Shown: positions 1 to 15,580, counted from the first letter of the stretch. The stretch is DNA of 64,000 nt from Macrobrachium rosenbergii (GCF_040412425.1 NC_089795.1:82032663-82096662); one strand, 5' to 3'. Notes: generated from the sequence alone by a model not told the origin. Made by a program: numbers and translations.

Positions 1-183
1 TTAATAATAACCATATACAGAATTCTTTCTCAAAGGTAATTCTTGATCAATTTTTGGAGTCTTACTGAAGATTTCAAGCTAAAATTGAGATTACCTGCGT
101 AAGGTACCATTTATTTACCTTTGTCTATATGCATGTGTTTGTGTATATAAGTTGCATACCTATGAGGTTATTAAACACTAAGG

Positions 184-415
184 AAAAATGAGAGCACAAA
201 GGTCTTGAAGGTGCAATAGGAAGAAAACCTCGCAGTTTCACCATGAATCAACTGTTATGAGAGGGTGGAAAATAAGACGGAAGAAAGAGAATAAGAACGG
301 TGGTACAGTAAATGGAATGAAAGCGGTTGCAGCTAGGGGCCGAAGGGAGGCCGCAAAGAACCTTACGTAATGCCGACAGTGCACCACCCGCCTTTGGGGA
401 CCTGTAGCTGACACA
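184..415 (+). repeat. Dispersed repeat family A
   Basis: One of at least six copies in the window. The full unit begins GGAATATAAAATTTAGGCC (missing here), continues through a purine-rich middle (GAGAGGGTGGAAAATAAGAC) and ends CTAGGGGCCGAAGGGA...GCCGACAGTGCACC. I recall this unit as frequent in decapod sequences; it has no open frame. It may be a retroposon, because the copy at 49.5 kb is flanked by a 10-bp direct repeat. Confidence 0.7.
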
Positions 416-1769
416 AAAAAGGTAAGAAACGCCTTCTTCGATACCCTCCCAGAAATAACACGTTTAATTCTATACTGGCGGATTGCATCCCAAAGGGAAA
501 ATAAAAGTTTAGTCTAAATTAGTTTAACTTCCCGACAGAGTCATCAGTCTCACCAGGGAAGCAGGAATTACTGGAGCTTTCGTCGTTCGCAAAGACCATT
601 ATTGTTTTAATTCCAGACGGACAACTCTGAATATTCGTTTTTTTTTATTTTTTATTTTTTTTTTAGGAGGGAGGCTGTGGGAATGACTGATTTGTGATAC
701 TTTCGGTAACTGTGGTTTTTAGTGTTTCTTAAAAGCATATTTAGATGTTTGGTTGTCTTTTCATGATGCTGACTCTGCCTAGCAATTTACAAAATTATTT
801 TTAATGTTATAGTATTTTATATGGGACGATGCTTTTAACAACCAGACGTTTGGTTGAATATATGGCCGTCCATGTACTTTTTAAAGTACGTACACTTACC
901 ATCTACATTTGTTTTGCTTGAGCACCAAGGTAACAATTACCATAATGTGTTTGGTTTACTTAAAGCTGCGCCTCGTAAATAGATTCTTAATGTCTATCAA
1001 GTTCACGAACAGGACGTCACTTTCTTGGAATTAGTCGATTTTGTAAATGGTACTGAGAATTCAGCTTCCTTGAAACTTTATTTTTAACGATGTATAACAA
1101 CATTCGGAATCAAATATAAGAATCGTTTCTTTCAGAGCGAGCACTCGCCAAGGAAAAAATCTATTTCTTCAGGAAATTCTGTGCGTAAATCTATCTCCAG
1201 GAGAAACAAAATTACACAAATTTTACAAGTAACTACAACTCGCAAAAAAAAGAGAGAAATCAGAAGCCTAAATTTAATTTTCCACTCTAAAAGTGGGAAA
1301 TCTGTTAATTATTGAGAATAACGATATGTCACTTACAGAGACTGCATCTAAGGAATGGTTCATAAAAATGTAATTAAAGAAAAGCTAATTAGCATTATAA
1401 AAGGAGTGAGCTGGAAGTTCTTGGCTCAGATGGAATGGGAACAAAGACAGATAATCATTTAATAGTGATTTGTTAGTTCTGAGGGCTTTATTACTTTGGC
1501 TAGGAAAACATGGAAAATTCTCTTAGGCCCATCTTTATAACAGATCGTTTATTTTGTCAACGTTTCATCACAATCTATAGAAAATCACACTGTAATAAGA
1601 TATTATTTATCGCAGAATAAAAATAGAGACAGCATGAAATACTTGAGACCAGCAAACTGTATACTTGTTAATTTTTATTCGTTTATATAAATGTTAGAAG
1701 GGGTGACATCTTACAATCTCAAATCATCAAGCTCAAATGCACACATGATATATTGTATGTATGTATGTA

Positions 1770-1771
<2 letters not shown>
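416..1771. other. AT-rich DNA, nothing recognised
   Basis: No exon-like open stretch with matching splice sites seen on either strand. Confidence 0.6.

Positions 1772-1834
<63 letters not shown>
1772..1834. repeat. (TA)n microsatellite, 63 bp
   Basis: Preceded by (TGTA)4. Confidence 0.98.
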
Positions 1835-1838
<4 letters not shown>

Positions 1839-2613
1839 TACATGTCAGGTGGATCTCTTATATCTAAGGATAACAACACAAAGAAAATAAAATTCATTTC
1901 TAAATATATTACGTACATTATGTAAAAGTTCCAACGAATACAAGTGAATAAAACTCTCAAAACTTAACAATAAGCAATCGGCGATGCAAGGCAGCCCCTA
2001 GCAATATATATTCTCTCCCTCCAAAGAATCCAGCGCCCGAATTCCACACCTTGACTTTAAAAGAAGCGTTATATGAAATTCCTTGGATACAATTTTTTTT
2101 CTCTCCCAGAGAGTAATTTTGACTTTTCCGTAGAATTTCAACATTCTTTGCCAGATCAGTTCTTCTGTTGACGGTGTGGACCTCATATATTCTCTAAACT
2201 TCCTTGGAAAGTATTACTGTAAGTCGGGGTGGCTGGAGCCCTGAGTGAGTGCGGGTGAGAGCGAGATACAACAAAGAATACGGGAGGGTTTATGTATATA
2301 TGTATGTATATATATGTGTGTGTATGTTTATATATACAGTTTATATATATATATATATTATACATAATGTATATATATATAATACTGTATCGGTAGCAGT
2401 CTTGCCTTATTTAGCTATGGATTACTGTATGTACTTGGTGGTCACTTGAATGCAGTGGCTGCAGTCGGATATGAGAGACGTAAAGCTAACGATCTCAAAG
2501 ATCTACTGTACATGTTGAGTAACAGAATGGTCATACGTGGACCACCCCATCTAAGGGAAATAACATATATATATATTCACGTATATATAATATATATACA
2601 CACAATCTATCTA

Positions 2614-2660
<47 letters not shown>

Positions 2661-3545
2661 TATATTCCTAGAATGCAATGAATATAACAAATACGAACGC
2701 GCTCTTACATAAATCCCGTTCATATTTGTGTCCCTACCCAAGAAAGTAGCTCATAGAATGGAGCCATTCCTTTATTCACAAGGCGAGATGTCCTTTGAGA
2801 TTACTGTGCAAAGAAAACCCAAAGAACATGGAGGTAAAATACTCTGGTAATCAACGACTATATTAAGACTATTTTTTCCTTCTCTGGAGCAAGTGCTCAC
2901 AAGACTGTTTTCTTGATTACCAACTCTTGCACTCGTTTTATAACATCTGCAGTTGAAAATTTCAACCTTTTTGCTGTTTGAAGAAGTTGGATAAATTGGA
3001 GAACATCCCCATATAGAGAAGCTTCGTTAATTGGAGAACATCCCCATATGAGAAGCCTCGTAAAGCTTAACTAAAAACTTTTGTTTCTCAAGTTTTTTAT
3101 ATTTTTTTTCTTTCCCCTTATTCATTCCTAGTTTAAGTAATTGACTAAAAAATTTTCAAACTACCGATACGAGACCCCTGACATTTAAGCCTTTGATACA
3201 TTTAAGATAGCAACAAATATCTAAAAGCCTTTCTTGTTACTTTCCACAAAATATTTAACCTGACAAACCAATTATATGTGAAAACCCCTCCCCACGTTTG
3301 GGTCTGAAATTTCCATAAGCATTGTTGTAACAAAGTGAAATTCTCAGGAAGATTTGAAAGCTACAGAAGTTAGGGAATTTAGATTCTACAAATTCCCACA
3401 GAAAGTTGAGCATTTATATGAACGTCTTTGAGTTCCCACATGTGAAGGCCTCTTCAAAAAACACAATAAAGAAAGGTAAAAGTTTAAAGTTTTTAAACTA
3501 ACGAAATTTGTGTAGCGGGGTAATCACTTGGCTTTCTTTGGCAAG
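1835..3545. other. Anonymous DNA with short tandem duplication
   Basis: TTGGAGAACATCCCCATAT is repeated at about 2994 and 3032; otherwise only the microsatellite at 2602-2657. No coding signal. Confidence 0.6.
2602..2657. repeat. (CTAT)n to (AT)n compound microsatellite
   Basis: CTAT units (2606-2617) grade into (AT)n. Confidence 0.95.
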
Positions 3546-3838
3546 AATGGAATGGAATGAAATACAAACTTTAGGCCAAAGGCGCTGAAACGGAAAATGA
3601 GAGCACAAAGGTTTTCAAGGTGTGACAAGAAGACAACTTCGTAGCTGCACTGAGAAACAATTGTTGGGAGAGAGTGGAAAGTAAGTTGGAGGAAAGAATG
3701 TGAACAGAGGTATAGTAAAATGAATAAATGGGGCTGCAGCTAGGGGCCGAAGGGACGCTACGAAGAACCTCAAGTAATGCCTACAGTGCACCGCTTGAGA
3801 TGCACCGATGGCACTACCTATCTACGGGGCAAGATTGT
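3546..3838 (+). repeat. Dispersed repeat family A
   Basis: Nearly full length, from GGAATGGAATGAAATACAAA to GCCTACAGTGCACCGCTTGA, with an internal deletion after AGGCCAAAGGCGCTGAAA. Confidence 0.75.
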
Positions 3839-4128
3839 CACTGAAAAGGTTGAAATGGGTGGAATTAAAAGATATTCTCATACACCTCACAACTTTTTCT
3901 AAATAAACTGTACCATAAATGTCCGTTGTAGAGCAAAACATTTTGAAAACTGCAGTGATGAAACAATGAAAACTGTAAATATTAAACTTCTCCGGAATTT
4001 TATTATTGTGCTAAAAAGCCGAAAGCTATTTTTTTGTTTAATGAACAATTTTATCTTGAATCATACACGCAATCTCTATTTTTCTGTGAATTTATGTTCA
4101 CTGTACGGCCTAATCAAAGTAGTATCCG

Positions 4129-4130
<2 letters not shown>

Positions 4131-4212
<82 letters not shown>
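4131..4212. repeat. (GA)n microsatellite, 82 bp
   Basis: Open frames read across it are poly Arg-Glu or Ser-Leu artefacts. Confidence 0.98.
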
Positions 4213-4216
<4 letters not shown>

Positions 4217-4478
4217 TCTTATGAGCCACACAGGAAATACAGTACATGAAATAAAAGAAGCAAACTCAGACTTGTTAAAAGATGTTGTGACATTCAGCAA
4301 CGATAAAAAGGCACACGCTAGTTGACCATGGTGTCAAACTGAGAGACCACTTGCCTTAACTATTAAAGGCAAACTCTTCTAAGAAAAGAAGGGGTGAATC
4401 ACTTACCATAAAAGGCGAATTTCTGGATTCAGAATGATAAACTGACAAGAAAAGAAGGTAAGAGGACGTAAAGGAAAT

Positions 4479-5013
4479 CCCGTGTATGCAGACCAAATCA
4501 ATCCTTGTTGGCCTGAACTGTTCATGTAATTTCTGCCTGGATCGACGCTTACAGTAGCTCTCGGAATTCGTGTATCTCTCTAGACCTTGTTCGTACTCTT
4601 TATCTGCGGAGATAAGCTCGTCTAGCGAGCTAGCATCCGCTGAATGGTGTAGCTTCTACGACGTCTTTATTTCGAAAGCACTGACAATTAACAGGGCGCA
4701 TGCGCTGTACGTACCAGCAGACGTTGTAACACATCATACGGCCTCGTATTCGTAGCCACTTAGAATATAATAATACAAGAATAGCAAAACAGACCCTGTT
4801 AACTGTCAGTGCTTTCGAAATAAAGACGGCGAAGAAGTTACACCATTCAGCGAATACCAGCTCGCTAGACGAACTTATCTCCGCAGATGAAGAGTACGAA
4901 CAAGGTCTATAGAGATACACGAGTTTCGAGAAGTACTGATAGCGTCGATCCAGACAGAAATTACTTGAACAGTTCAAGCCCACAAGGATTGATTTGGCCT
5001 GCCCACACGGGGG
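4479..5013. mobile_element. Foldback element with ~219-bp inverted arms
   Basis: Left arm 4479-4696 and right arm 4794-5013 are reverse complements with few mismatches (outer CCCGTGT...CCAAATCAATCC, inner GCACTGACA-TTAACAGGG). The 97-bp spacer is unrelated. The open frames across the arms are mirror shadows, and no transposase is visible. It could form a very stable hairpin. Confidence 0.8.
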
Positions 5014-5177
5014 CATGAAAGTGAAATCCAGAGGCCTTGGGATTCGAGATAACCAAAATTAAGCACGCAAAGAGGCTCACTTTGTAAAACTGGGGCTATG
5101 AGCTTCTATTGGGAGCACCAGAGCGACCTCTGCAACACCAGGGACCAAAGATTCCCTCCGCAATCCCCTGGAGAGAA

Positions 5178-5450
5178 TAAGTATCTCTTAGTTTAACCAG
5201 ACCACTCAGCTGATTAACAGCTCTCCTAGGGCTGGCCCGAAGGATTAGATTTATTTTTACGTGGCTAAGAACCAATTGGTTACCTAGCAACGGGACCTAC
5301 AGCTTATTGTGGAATCCGAACCACATTATAGCGAGAAATGAATTTCTATCACCAGAAACAAATTCCTCTTGTTCTTCACTGGCCGGTCGGAGATTCGAAC
5401 TCACGACCAACAGAATGGTAGTTGAGAACGGAAGCTGCTCACCCAGCGAG
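5178..5450 (-). mobile_element. tRNA-derived SINE (family S)
   Basis: Minus-strand copy. The tRNA-like head is at the right, with a good B box GAGTTCGAATCTC (5391-5403, reverse complement), and the body GGCTAAGAACCAATTGGTTA plus TATTGTGGAATCCGAACCAC runs leftward. Confidence 0.7.
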
Positions 5451-5693
5451 GAACTTCCCCTGGAGAGAGAGAGAGAGAGACCAAAAGGAGGGCAAATCGG
5501 CAATGTTAAAAATGGCAATCATTTTTGTCATTAGAAAATTACTATTGAGCTGGAGACTACACAGACACAGAGAGACACAGAAGGGGGCGGGGGGACAAAA
5601 GGAGGAAAAGTCGGCAATTTCTGAAACTGGCAACTTTGTCACTGGCAGCTATTATCGGGTTGGAAACTAAACATTAAGACGGACAGACAGACG

Positions 5694-5696
<3 letters not shown>

Positions 5697-5751
<55 letters not shown>
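5697..5751. repeat. (AG)n microsatellite
   Basis: Preceded by GGACAGACAGACGAG. Confidence 0.98.
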
Positions 5752-5755
<4 letters not shown>

Positions 5756-5819
5756 ACGGACATAACAGGTTATTCTACCCTAAAAAAAATAAGAAGCAAG
5801 TACAAAATGCGCCGAAGTT

Positions 5820-6192
5820 TTCTGTACAGCCGCTACAGCGTATAATCAAGGTCAACGGAAATAGACCCATCTTCCGCAGGTTTCGGTATAATGCTGTATG
5901 AGCCGCGGTTCATGAAACTTAAACCACGGCCCTGTGGTGGCCTATCCTATATCGTTGCCAGAAGCACGATTATGGCTAACTTTAACCTTAAATAAAATAA
6001 AAACTACTGAGGCTAGAGGGCCGCAATTTGGTATGTTGACGATTGCAGGGTGGACGATCAACATACCAATTTGCAGCCCTCTAGCCTGAGTGGTTTTCCA
6101 GATCTGAGGACGGACAGAAAAAGTGCGACAGAAGAAAGTGCGGACGGACAGACAAAGCCGGCACAATAGTTTTCTTTTACAGAAAACTAAAT
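5820..6192 (+). repeat. Dispersed repeat with an internal perfect hairpin
   Basis: Contains GAGGCTAGAGGGC-GCAATTTGGTATGTTG and its reverse complement (6009-6039 and 6061-6091), then GACGGACAGACAAAGCCGGC and TTTTCTTTTACAGAAAACTA. I recall this unit as common in decapod genomes; not checked. Confidence 0.6.
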
Positions 6193-7043
6193 AGTCCAAC
6201 AAACCCCAAAAATAAAATTGACCAATTTTTGGCTTAATGGACTCTCCAAGCTTGAATTCATATGATCAGGAAGTTCGTCCAGTTTTGCTCCTTTTAAGCC
6301 AGTTTTGTCGTTGGAAACCCATTTAAACACATGCTTACAAAAATAAAAGAAGCATATACCACTTTACAATGAGTGGAAGGCACTTTGGACAAAGAGTACT
6401 TACTCTGTTTCTTCCAGGATTCTACGAGAAGGGCGTGAGCAGGTCTCCCTGGAAAACCAGGGTCCCTGGGCTCCATTACAGTCATCAACCACTCTACTTT
6501 AATTTGAATTATACACTCGTTTATCATGTTCCATGCTGAATGGATTAAAGCAAGCCTAGCATTTTCCAGCGACCGGTTGTAGAACTATATTTCATATAGA
6601 ATATTGATAGATGCAACCGAACAGAACGCATTAACTGAAGTCCATTAAGTTTAATATATTTAGAGACAGCATTCATAAGCCAGTATATGGAACTACTTTT
6701 TTATACAGTGAAATCTTTTAGGCATTTTGTAGAGACGAATTCTCTGGCTATATAAACACAAAGGCCAATAGTAAGATACCCGTCCTCCTATATTAGCAAT
6801 GTCACAACCAGTTGTAATCATGGTCAATTTCTGACATCAATATACCCAAATGCCTGATGAGATATCAGAAATTTATGTAAGAAATATTTAGAATCGACCG
6901 GACTGTATTTGATATCACTGAAGTCACCTTAGTATATTAACATGATAAATATTCACATTACTGGTTAAGTGTTTATTATAAGCTATTTTACATATTTTAG
7001 TTACAACAAAAATAAAACCTTTTTGTCTTTCTATTCATATATC

Positions 7044-7045
<2 letters not shown>
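6193..7045. other. Anonymous DNA
   Basis: No feature seen. To the right, between the (ATT)n and (TA)n tracts, a 66-codon minus frame (7411-7211) is protein-like but has no splice or start support. Confidence 0.5.

Positions 7046-7105
<60 letters not shown>
7046..7105. repeat. (ATT)n microsatellite
   Basis: About 20 units. Confidence 0.98.
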
Positions 7106-7108
<3 letters not shown>

Positions 7109-7434
7109 CACAGAATTGTTGAAAAATTACTGGGAAGCTCCTACGACAGAAACTACTCACCGCATTACCGTTATGTAATGACTCCTTGCCATAACTTCCT
7201 AATTCATCATTCACTGCTCATTCATCCGAATGCCTGAACAAATCTCAGGGGATGATCCCAAAAAAAAAGTTTTCTCCCAAAACATTTCCAAGATATCAGG
7301 TACAAGAGTAATACCGTCAGCATCTCCATTCATAAAGGATGATATTTTCACAGGACGTGGAATATTATGTTGGAATTTTGCACTTTTCGAATATGTCTGA
7401 TTTAAATACACACACCCTCAAACACACACATACA

Positions 7435-7438
<4 letters not shown>

Positions 7439-7497
<59 letters not shown>
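7439..7497. repeat. (TA)n microsatellite
   Basis: Preceded by ACACACATACATATATG. Confidence 0.98.
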
Positions 7498-7500
<3 letters not shown>

Positions 7501-7568
7501 GATTTTTATATACGATGTCAATGATTTTTGTCTTCCTCCGTCAGTAGTACTTAGTAAGTTGACAACTC

Positions 7569-7575
<7 letters not shown>

Positions 7576-7645
<70 letters not shown>

Positions 7646-7671
7646 CTAATTGCAAGTACAGTAGTAGGATT

Positions 7672-7746
<75 letters not shown>

Positions 7747-7795
7747 GAGGGGGTAAAAGTGCAACTCTCAAGTACAGTAGTAGGACTTTTTTAAA

Positions 7796-7862
<67 letters not shown>
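7576..7862. repeat. Three (GA)n tracts separated by a duplicated unique unit
   Basis: (GA)n at 7576-7643, 7678-7743 and 7799-7862. The spacers 7644-7677 and 7744-7798 share CAAGTACAGTAGTAGGA(T/C)TTTT, so the tract and its flank were duplicated together. Confidence 0.95.
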
Positions 7863-7863
<1 letters not shown>

Positions 7864-8384
7864 CATCAACGTATACTCACTGTAATACTGCCTTGATATA
7901 TAATTCTTTCAAATCCCTTTTTGATTGCACGCTTATCCCTCCTAGCTTGTTTTGCGGTGCAGTTCTCTGCGTCTTTTCCCTCTCGGAAAAGTTCATTATC
8001 GCTAAAGCACGAGATGGAGTTTCCCCTCTCCGCAAAACTAAGCTTGTTAACGAGAATATGTCGGTTCTTCCAAAAACGTTTGTCGGATTTCTTTTTTAAA
8101 TTTTTTCTTTCTTTCTTTTTATTAACTATCTTTTTTTTTATTCGTATATATATTGGATTTAATTTGCTTCCTTACAGATGTCTTTAAATCCAATATGAAT
8201 GGCGATCTTAAGGATGGTGCTTGATACAGATCAAACGCCAAATTAAGAGTCAACCAAATACACTGGCTGAGAACTACACTTGTTTATCAAAATCCCGTTA
8301 CAATTATCGAGAATTTCGGGAACCTTAATCTTTGTATTTGTATCAGAAATTTAGAAAAGGAACGTGCGAAATTATCCAAAAGCT

Positions 8385-8570
8385 TTAATTATTCAAACTG
8401 TTTAATATTTCTTAATTATTAAAATTAATTACATTTTCTAAATTATTAAAATTATTCAATTAAATTTTTTATTATTAAAATTATTTAATTAAATTTAATT
8501 ATTAAAATTACTCAATTACATTTTAAAATAAATTATTCAAATTTTTAAAAGTAAATTATTTAATTTTTCA
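8385..8570. repeat. AT-rich block with degenerate AATTATTAAAATT units
   Basis: At least six imperfect repeats of AATTATTAAAATTA. Confidence 0.8.
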
Positions 8571-8975
8571 GTTCCTAACCGGAGCATAAAAATAAAATCT
8601 CTCCTTTATACCAGTAAAAGCTTGTTTCGTACCTGTCCCGAATTACCTGAGCTGGAATGCTGTCAAGCTTATTGAAATCAAGCACGGTATTAACTTCCGC
8701 TCTAGGAGGACACTACCTTTTATTACGTCACGACTCTCCTCCATTCATTCCCATTCCCATTTTACCTCTTCCAAAAGTGTCACTCAATGAGACATCTGAG
8801 GCATTCTGGAAATCATTGTTACCTTACAAACAAGACATTCGTTTAGCTAAGTGAAGAGCTGACTGAGAATGCTATTTAGAACCCGACACAATGAGCTGGC
8901 GTCTCTGGGTGAATACGAACGAACGAGCGTCAGATGTCGCCTTTTCAAAGTCAAGAGAAAACGAATATTACTCAC

Positions 8976-9112
8976 TTCGAAATGTCAGCGTAACGAGATA
9001 TGATAACACCGTGAATTTCTGCCTCGTGAAGTGCTTTAAGTCTACTCCTTCCTAATGAGGATTCGTGTTTATTTACGTATTCGAAAACAGAGTCAACGTA
9101 ACTAATCACAGT
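8976..9112 (-). CDS. Candidate coding exon, unassigned
   Basis: 137 bp without a stop, ending at a good donor (TCGAA followed by GTGAGT). It reads VDSVFEYVNKHESSLGRSRL, then KALHEAEIHGVIISRYADIS. An in-frame TAG immediately precedes it, so an acceptor must be used at CCAGTAG, which has a poor pyrimidine tract. The protein-like composition is suggestive, but an open stretch of 45 codons can occur by chance. Confidence 0.25.
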
Positions 9113-9360
9113 CTACTGGAAGTTCTCCAAAAGCTATGACTGCCACTCAATAAATATTATATGTATAACACGAGTGTTTGACAAAATGCAAACGTTGTCT
9201 ATACACCTAGGCGTCTGAAACGCAACTTGATCATTCTTGTTTAGTTCAAAAATAAATTAGAAAATAAAAACCTTAAATTATAAAAAAAAAAATGTAAGTA
9301 GGCCTGCTCCTCTTTGGAATTCAAATGTATGCAAGGCAAAAGTTATCGGTACACAGGCCT

Positions 9361-9362
<2 letters not shown>

Positions 9363-9442
<80 letters not shown>
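9363..9442. repeat. (GA)n microsatellite
   Basis: One AAA interruption near 9430. Confidence 0.97.
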
Positions 9443-11938
<2,496 letters not shown>

Positions 11939-11966
11939 TTATATTTATATGCCATGGGATTCATTG

Positions 11967-12067
<101 letters not shown>

Positions 12068-12138
12068 AAGAACATGTAATAGCGCCATACAATAGCCAAT
12101 AATCTCCAGACTGTTACATGTGCGTTTGTTATGTATAT

Positions 12139-12146
<8 letters not shown>

Positions 12147-12211
<65 letters not shown>

Positions 12212-12235
12212 GTATATATATATATATATATATAT
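12147..12235. repeat. (AT)n microsatellite with one interruption
   Basis: Interrupted by ACATAG near 12208. Confidence 0.97.
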
Positions 12236-12242
12236 AATTATA

Positions 12243-12763
12243 AATTACACATAACCAGTGAACTGGAAATGGAATGTACGTAGAATCTGTTATTTATAAA
12301 CCCCGGTGCTGGAAGCTTCCAAAAACCTACCACCTTATAAAACTTGCGCAGGATGCTCATCACTCACCCCTATCTTGCGCGCATTCTCTCGCTTCCTGGA
12401 CCTTCCGTTTACATAACTCACGCCACCTATCCAACCTGAAACTTTAAGTAGGGAGGAAGAACTAGAAACGGTTGGATAGCTGGCGTGAGTTATTTAAACG
12501 GAAGGTACAGGGAGCGAGAGAATGCGCGCAAGATGAGGGGTGAGTGATGAGCCTCCTGCGTAAGTGTATAAGGTGGTAGATTTCGTGGAAGTTTCCAGCA
12601 CCGGCGTTCATCCATAATTCAGCAGGTAAATGTAGTAGCGACCCTTGTGTGTTTTTTTTTTTTTTTTTTTGCACCCATCCCCTTTTGAGGAAAAATTTAA
12701 TGGCGATATAAATAACAGATTCTGCGTACATTCCATTTCCAGTTTACTGGTATGTGTAATTCA
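12243..12763. mobile_element. Foldback element between (TA)n tracts, one arm with an insertion
   Basis: Arms 12243-12436 and 12470-12763 are inverted (TTACACATAACCAGT..., ACTCACGCCACCTATCCAAC) around a 33-bp spacer. The right arm carries about 100 extra bases (12606-12708) including a T18 tract, absent from the left arm. A fragment of the same end (CGTACGTTCCATTTCTAG) occurs at 13384, again next to (TA)n. Confidence 0.75.
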
Positions 12764-12764
12764 T

Positions 12765-12767
<3 letters not shown>

Positions 12768-12854
<87 letters not shown>
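12768..12854. repeat. (TA)n microsatellite, 87 bp
   Basis: Right flank of the second foldback element; one C interruption. Confidence 0.97.
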
Positions 12855-13416
12855 CACACATGCACATGTAACACTCTGAGGTTATTGGCTTTGTATGACG
12901 TTATTACACGTCCTTTTATGCGCTCGGGAACAGAGACGCAAATGTAGCGTGGAAGATATTTGTTAAATTATTTTATCCGTCCCCAAAATACCTGCCCGGG
13001 GAAAGCGTCACTGATTACCTTTTCTCGAAAACGCAGCATTTATATAAAGGCTTAGATCAATACGCCTGCAAACAAAGGCTATCCAATATCAGACTGATGT
13101 ATGCACGGAGTGCAATTTTATTTACTTTTTTTGTAGCGGCAAACTGAACAATTGCGGGTGGGGGGGGGCGATTCTGTATGCAGGAATCGCCGCGTGTACG
13201 GTGAACAAGCAGGCGAGAAGTTAAGTGTAAAGTTTTGTTTGCAGTCTCACGAACCTCAGTTTTATTTACTAGAGCGCGTGCGCGTTTCGCGTTTTGTTTT
13301 GGAAAGCAAGTCCCGATTTAGACTGACGTGTACCAGAGTCCTTAATGAGTTTTTTATTACTTTTGCTTTGACGTAGGTCCCACGTACGTTCCATTTCTAG
13401 TTCAGTAATATATAAT

Positions 13417-13418
<2 letters not shown>

Positions 13419-13471
<53 letters not shown>

Positions 13472-13487
13472 TGTGTGTGTGTTTGTG

Positions 13488-13536
<49 letters not shown>
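13419..13536. repeat. (AT)n - (GT)n - (TA)n compound microsatellite
   Basis: AT 13419-13468, TG-rich 13469-13488, TA 13489-13536. Confidence 0.96.
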
Positions 13537-13540
<4 letters not shown>

Positions 13541-13823
13541 CATATATATGTATATATATTACATATATATTACACACACAAGACGTCTTTTTCCCTCAAG
13601 TGAAGTGGCATCAGAATGTGTTAGCTATCGTGTTTTCAGCAAAGCTTTTCAGAATAAGGTTGCCTGCTGATGCCCCTATTTTTAAACCCTGTTGCGATCA
13701 CAACAGTAGTGTAACTATCAGGTAAATAATTCGCTGCTTTGTCATGGACACGATAAGTGTTGAAGAAAGGTGTCCATCCTCGCCCAAAATTCAAACCTGG
13801 AGCCTGCTCTTTGGTGGACTAGG

Positions 13824-14010
<187 letters not shown>

Positions 14011-14129
14011 CTGTATATATATTACATATATGTATATGTATATATATATTAATGTATATATAAATACACACATACATATATCTATATACATAATTACTGT
14101 ATATATATAAAATATATACATATACGTAT

Positions 14130-15060
14130 ATAGTTTGTGTATGTGTATATACTCATATGTAACACGTCATAAACTTATTAACTTTCTGATACAAGCTTTC
14201 ACAGAACTGAATCCCATATTTTGGCAAAAGAAAAAAAAAACTCCAAGGTAAAATAAATACATAAAGGTAAAGATGGAAAAATACAAATCAATAAATATGT
14301 AAAACCGTTCGGATTCCTCTAAGGCAACTGATAAAGAAAAGCTTTCAACACCGAGAATCTTTCAAGACAAGATTATCCCTACCCTAAGTCCACAAAATTT
14401 CTTTCTCTCTTCTTCTTCCCAACTTTTCTTATCTTACTTCCACTTCTTATATGAATCTATCACAAATAACTCAATCTAACTAAAGCTACCAATTAACATT
14501 CATTTATACATTGAAAACATGACTTCGTGTTTATGTAAGAGACTCATTTATCCCATCCTGTCCAAATTTCCCCATGTGAAAGCTGGGGACCAAGTACCAG
14601 AAATCATAAGAAATGCCATTTAGATTTAGGCAGACGACTACTACTACTACTGCTACTACTACTAAAACTTCTTGCAAAAGTAAACAACAGAAGATTCGGG
14701 GAACCGAAACATCAAGCCCTAGTAAAAGGCCGTTCATTAAAATGCAAATGTCTCGAGTTTCATTCAACTTTTTATTAAAAAATCAAAGAAGTTTTCACGC
14801 TGTGAAGACAATACTCGCGAGGGGTATTTTCGAAACTTTTCTCAGCCGTTGAATATTCCGCGATGTACTTTTTGAAACGACGTTGATTAGAAGATTCGCT
14901 GGTTCTGAATTCTCTGTCACTGAACCTATCTGGGATTCGAGATAGAGAGATTTTCAAAAGAAGTTCTGTTTTTTTTTATTTTTAGTGCTGTGATCGAACT
15001 CAATCTGTCGATTTCCCGGTGTTTTTACGAAGCTCCTAAGTTGAAGCATACAAAATTTAG

Positions 15061-15063
<3 letters not shown>
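14130..15063. other. Anonymous DNA
   Basis: Contains a short (CTA)n tract at 14637-14667; no supported gene. Confidence 0.5.
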
Positions 15064-15119
<56 letters not shown>

Positions 15120-15158
15120 CTCACTCGCATAACGCTTTCAACTCCTGTAGATCTTCGT

Positions 15159-15236
<78 letters not shown>

Positions 15237-15279
15237 CTCACTCGCATAACGCTTTCAACTCCTGTGGATCTTCGTGTCT
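15064..15279. repeat. Two (GA)n tracts, each followed by the same 43-bp unit
   Basis: (GA)n 15064-15117 and 15162-15233; the unit CTCACTCGCATAACGCTTTC... follows each, with one base change (TAGATC/TGGATC). Confidence 0.95.
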
Positions 15280-15311
15280 AACGCAGCAAAAAGTCTTGTC
15301 GATAAACTTAT

Positions 15312-15580
15312 TGCAGGACCCATGAGGTCATCCAGCACTCAAAAGGAAATTGAGAGTAGGTAGGTTTGAAAGATGCAACAGGGGGAAGACTTGCAGTTGC
15401 ACTATGAAAAAATTGTTGGAAGAGGGAGGAAAGTAAGATGAAAGATAATATGAACGGAGGTATAGTAAAAGGAATGAAAGGGCTTGCAGCTAGGAGCCGG
15501 AGGGATGCTGCAAAGAATCTTAAGTAATGCCTACAGTGCACCCTGTGAGGTGCACTGATGGCGCAACCCCCCTAAGGATT
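15312..15580 (+). repeat. Dispersed repeat family A
   Basis: Starts within ACCCATGAGGTCATCCAGCA and runs through CTAGGAGCCGGAGGGATGCT to a duplicated GTGCACC...GTGCACTGATGGC end. Confidence 0.75.

Noticed and set aside
4630..5016. 128-codon minus-strand frame
   Set aside because: It lies across both arms of the foldback element and is mirrored by a plus-strand frame in the other arm; no conserved motif.
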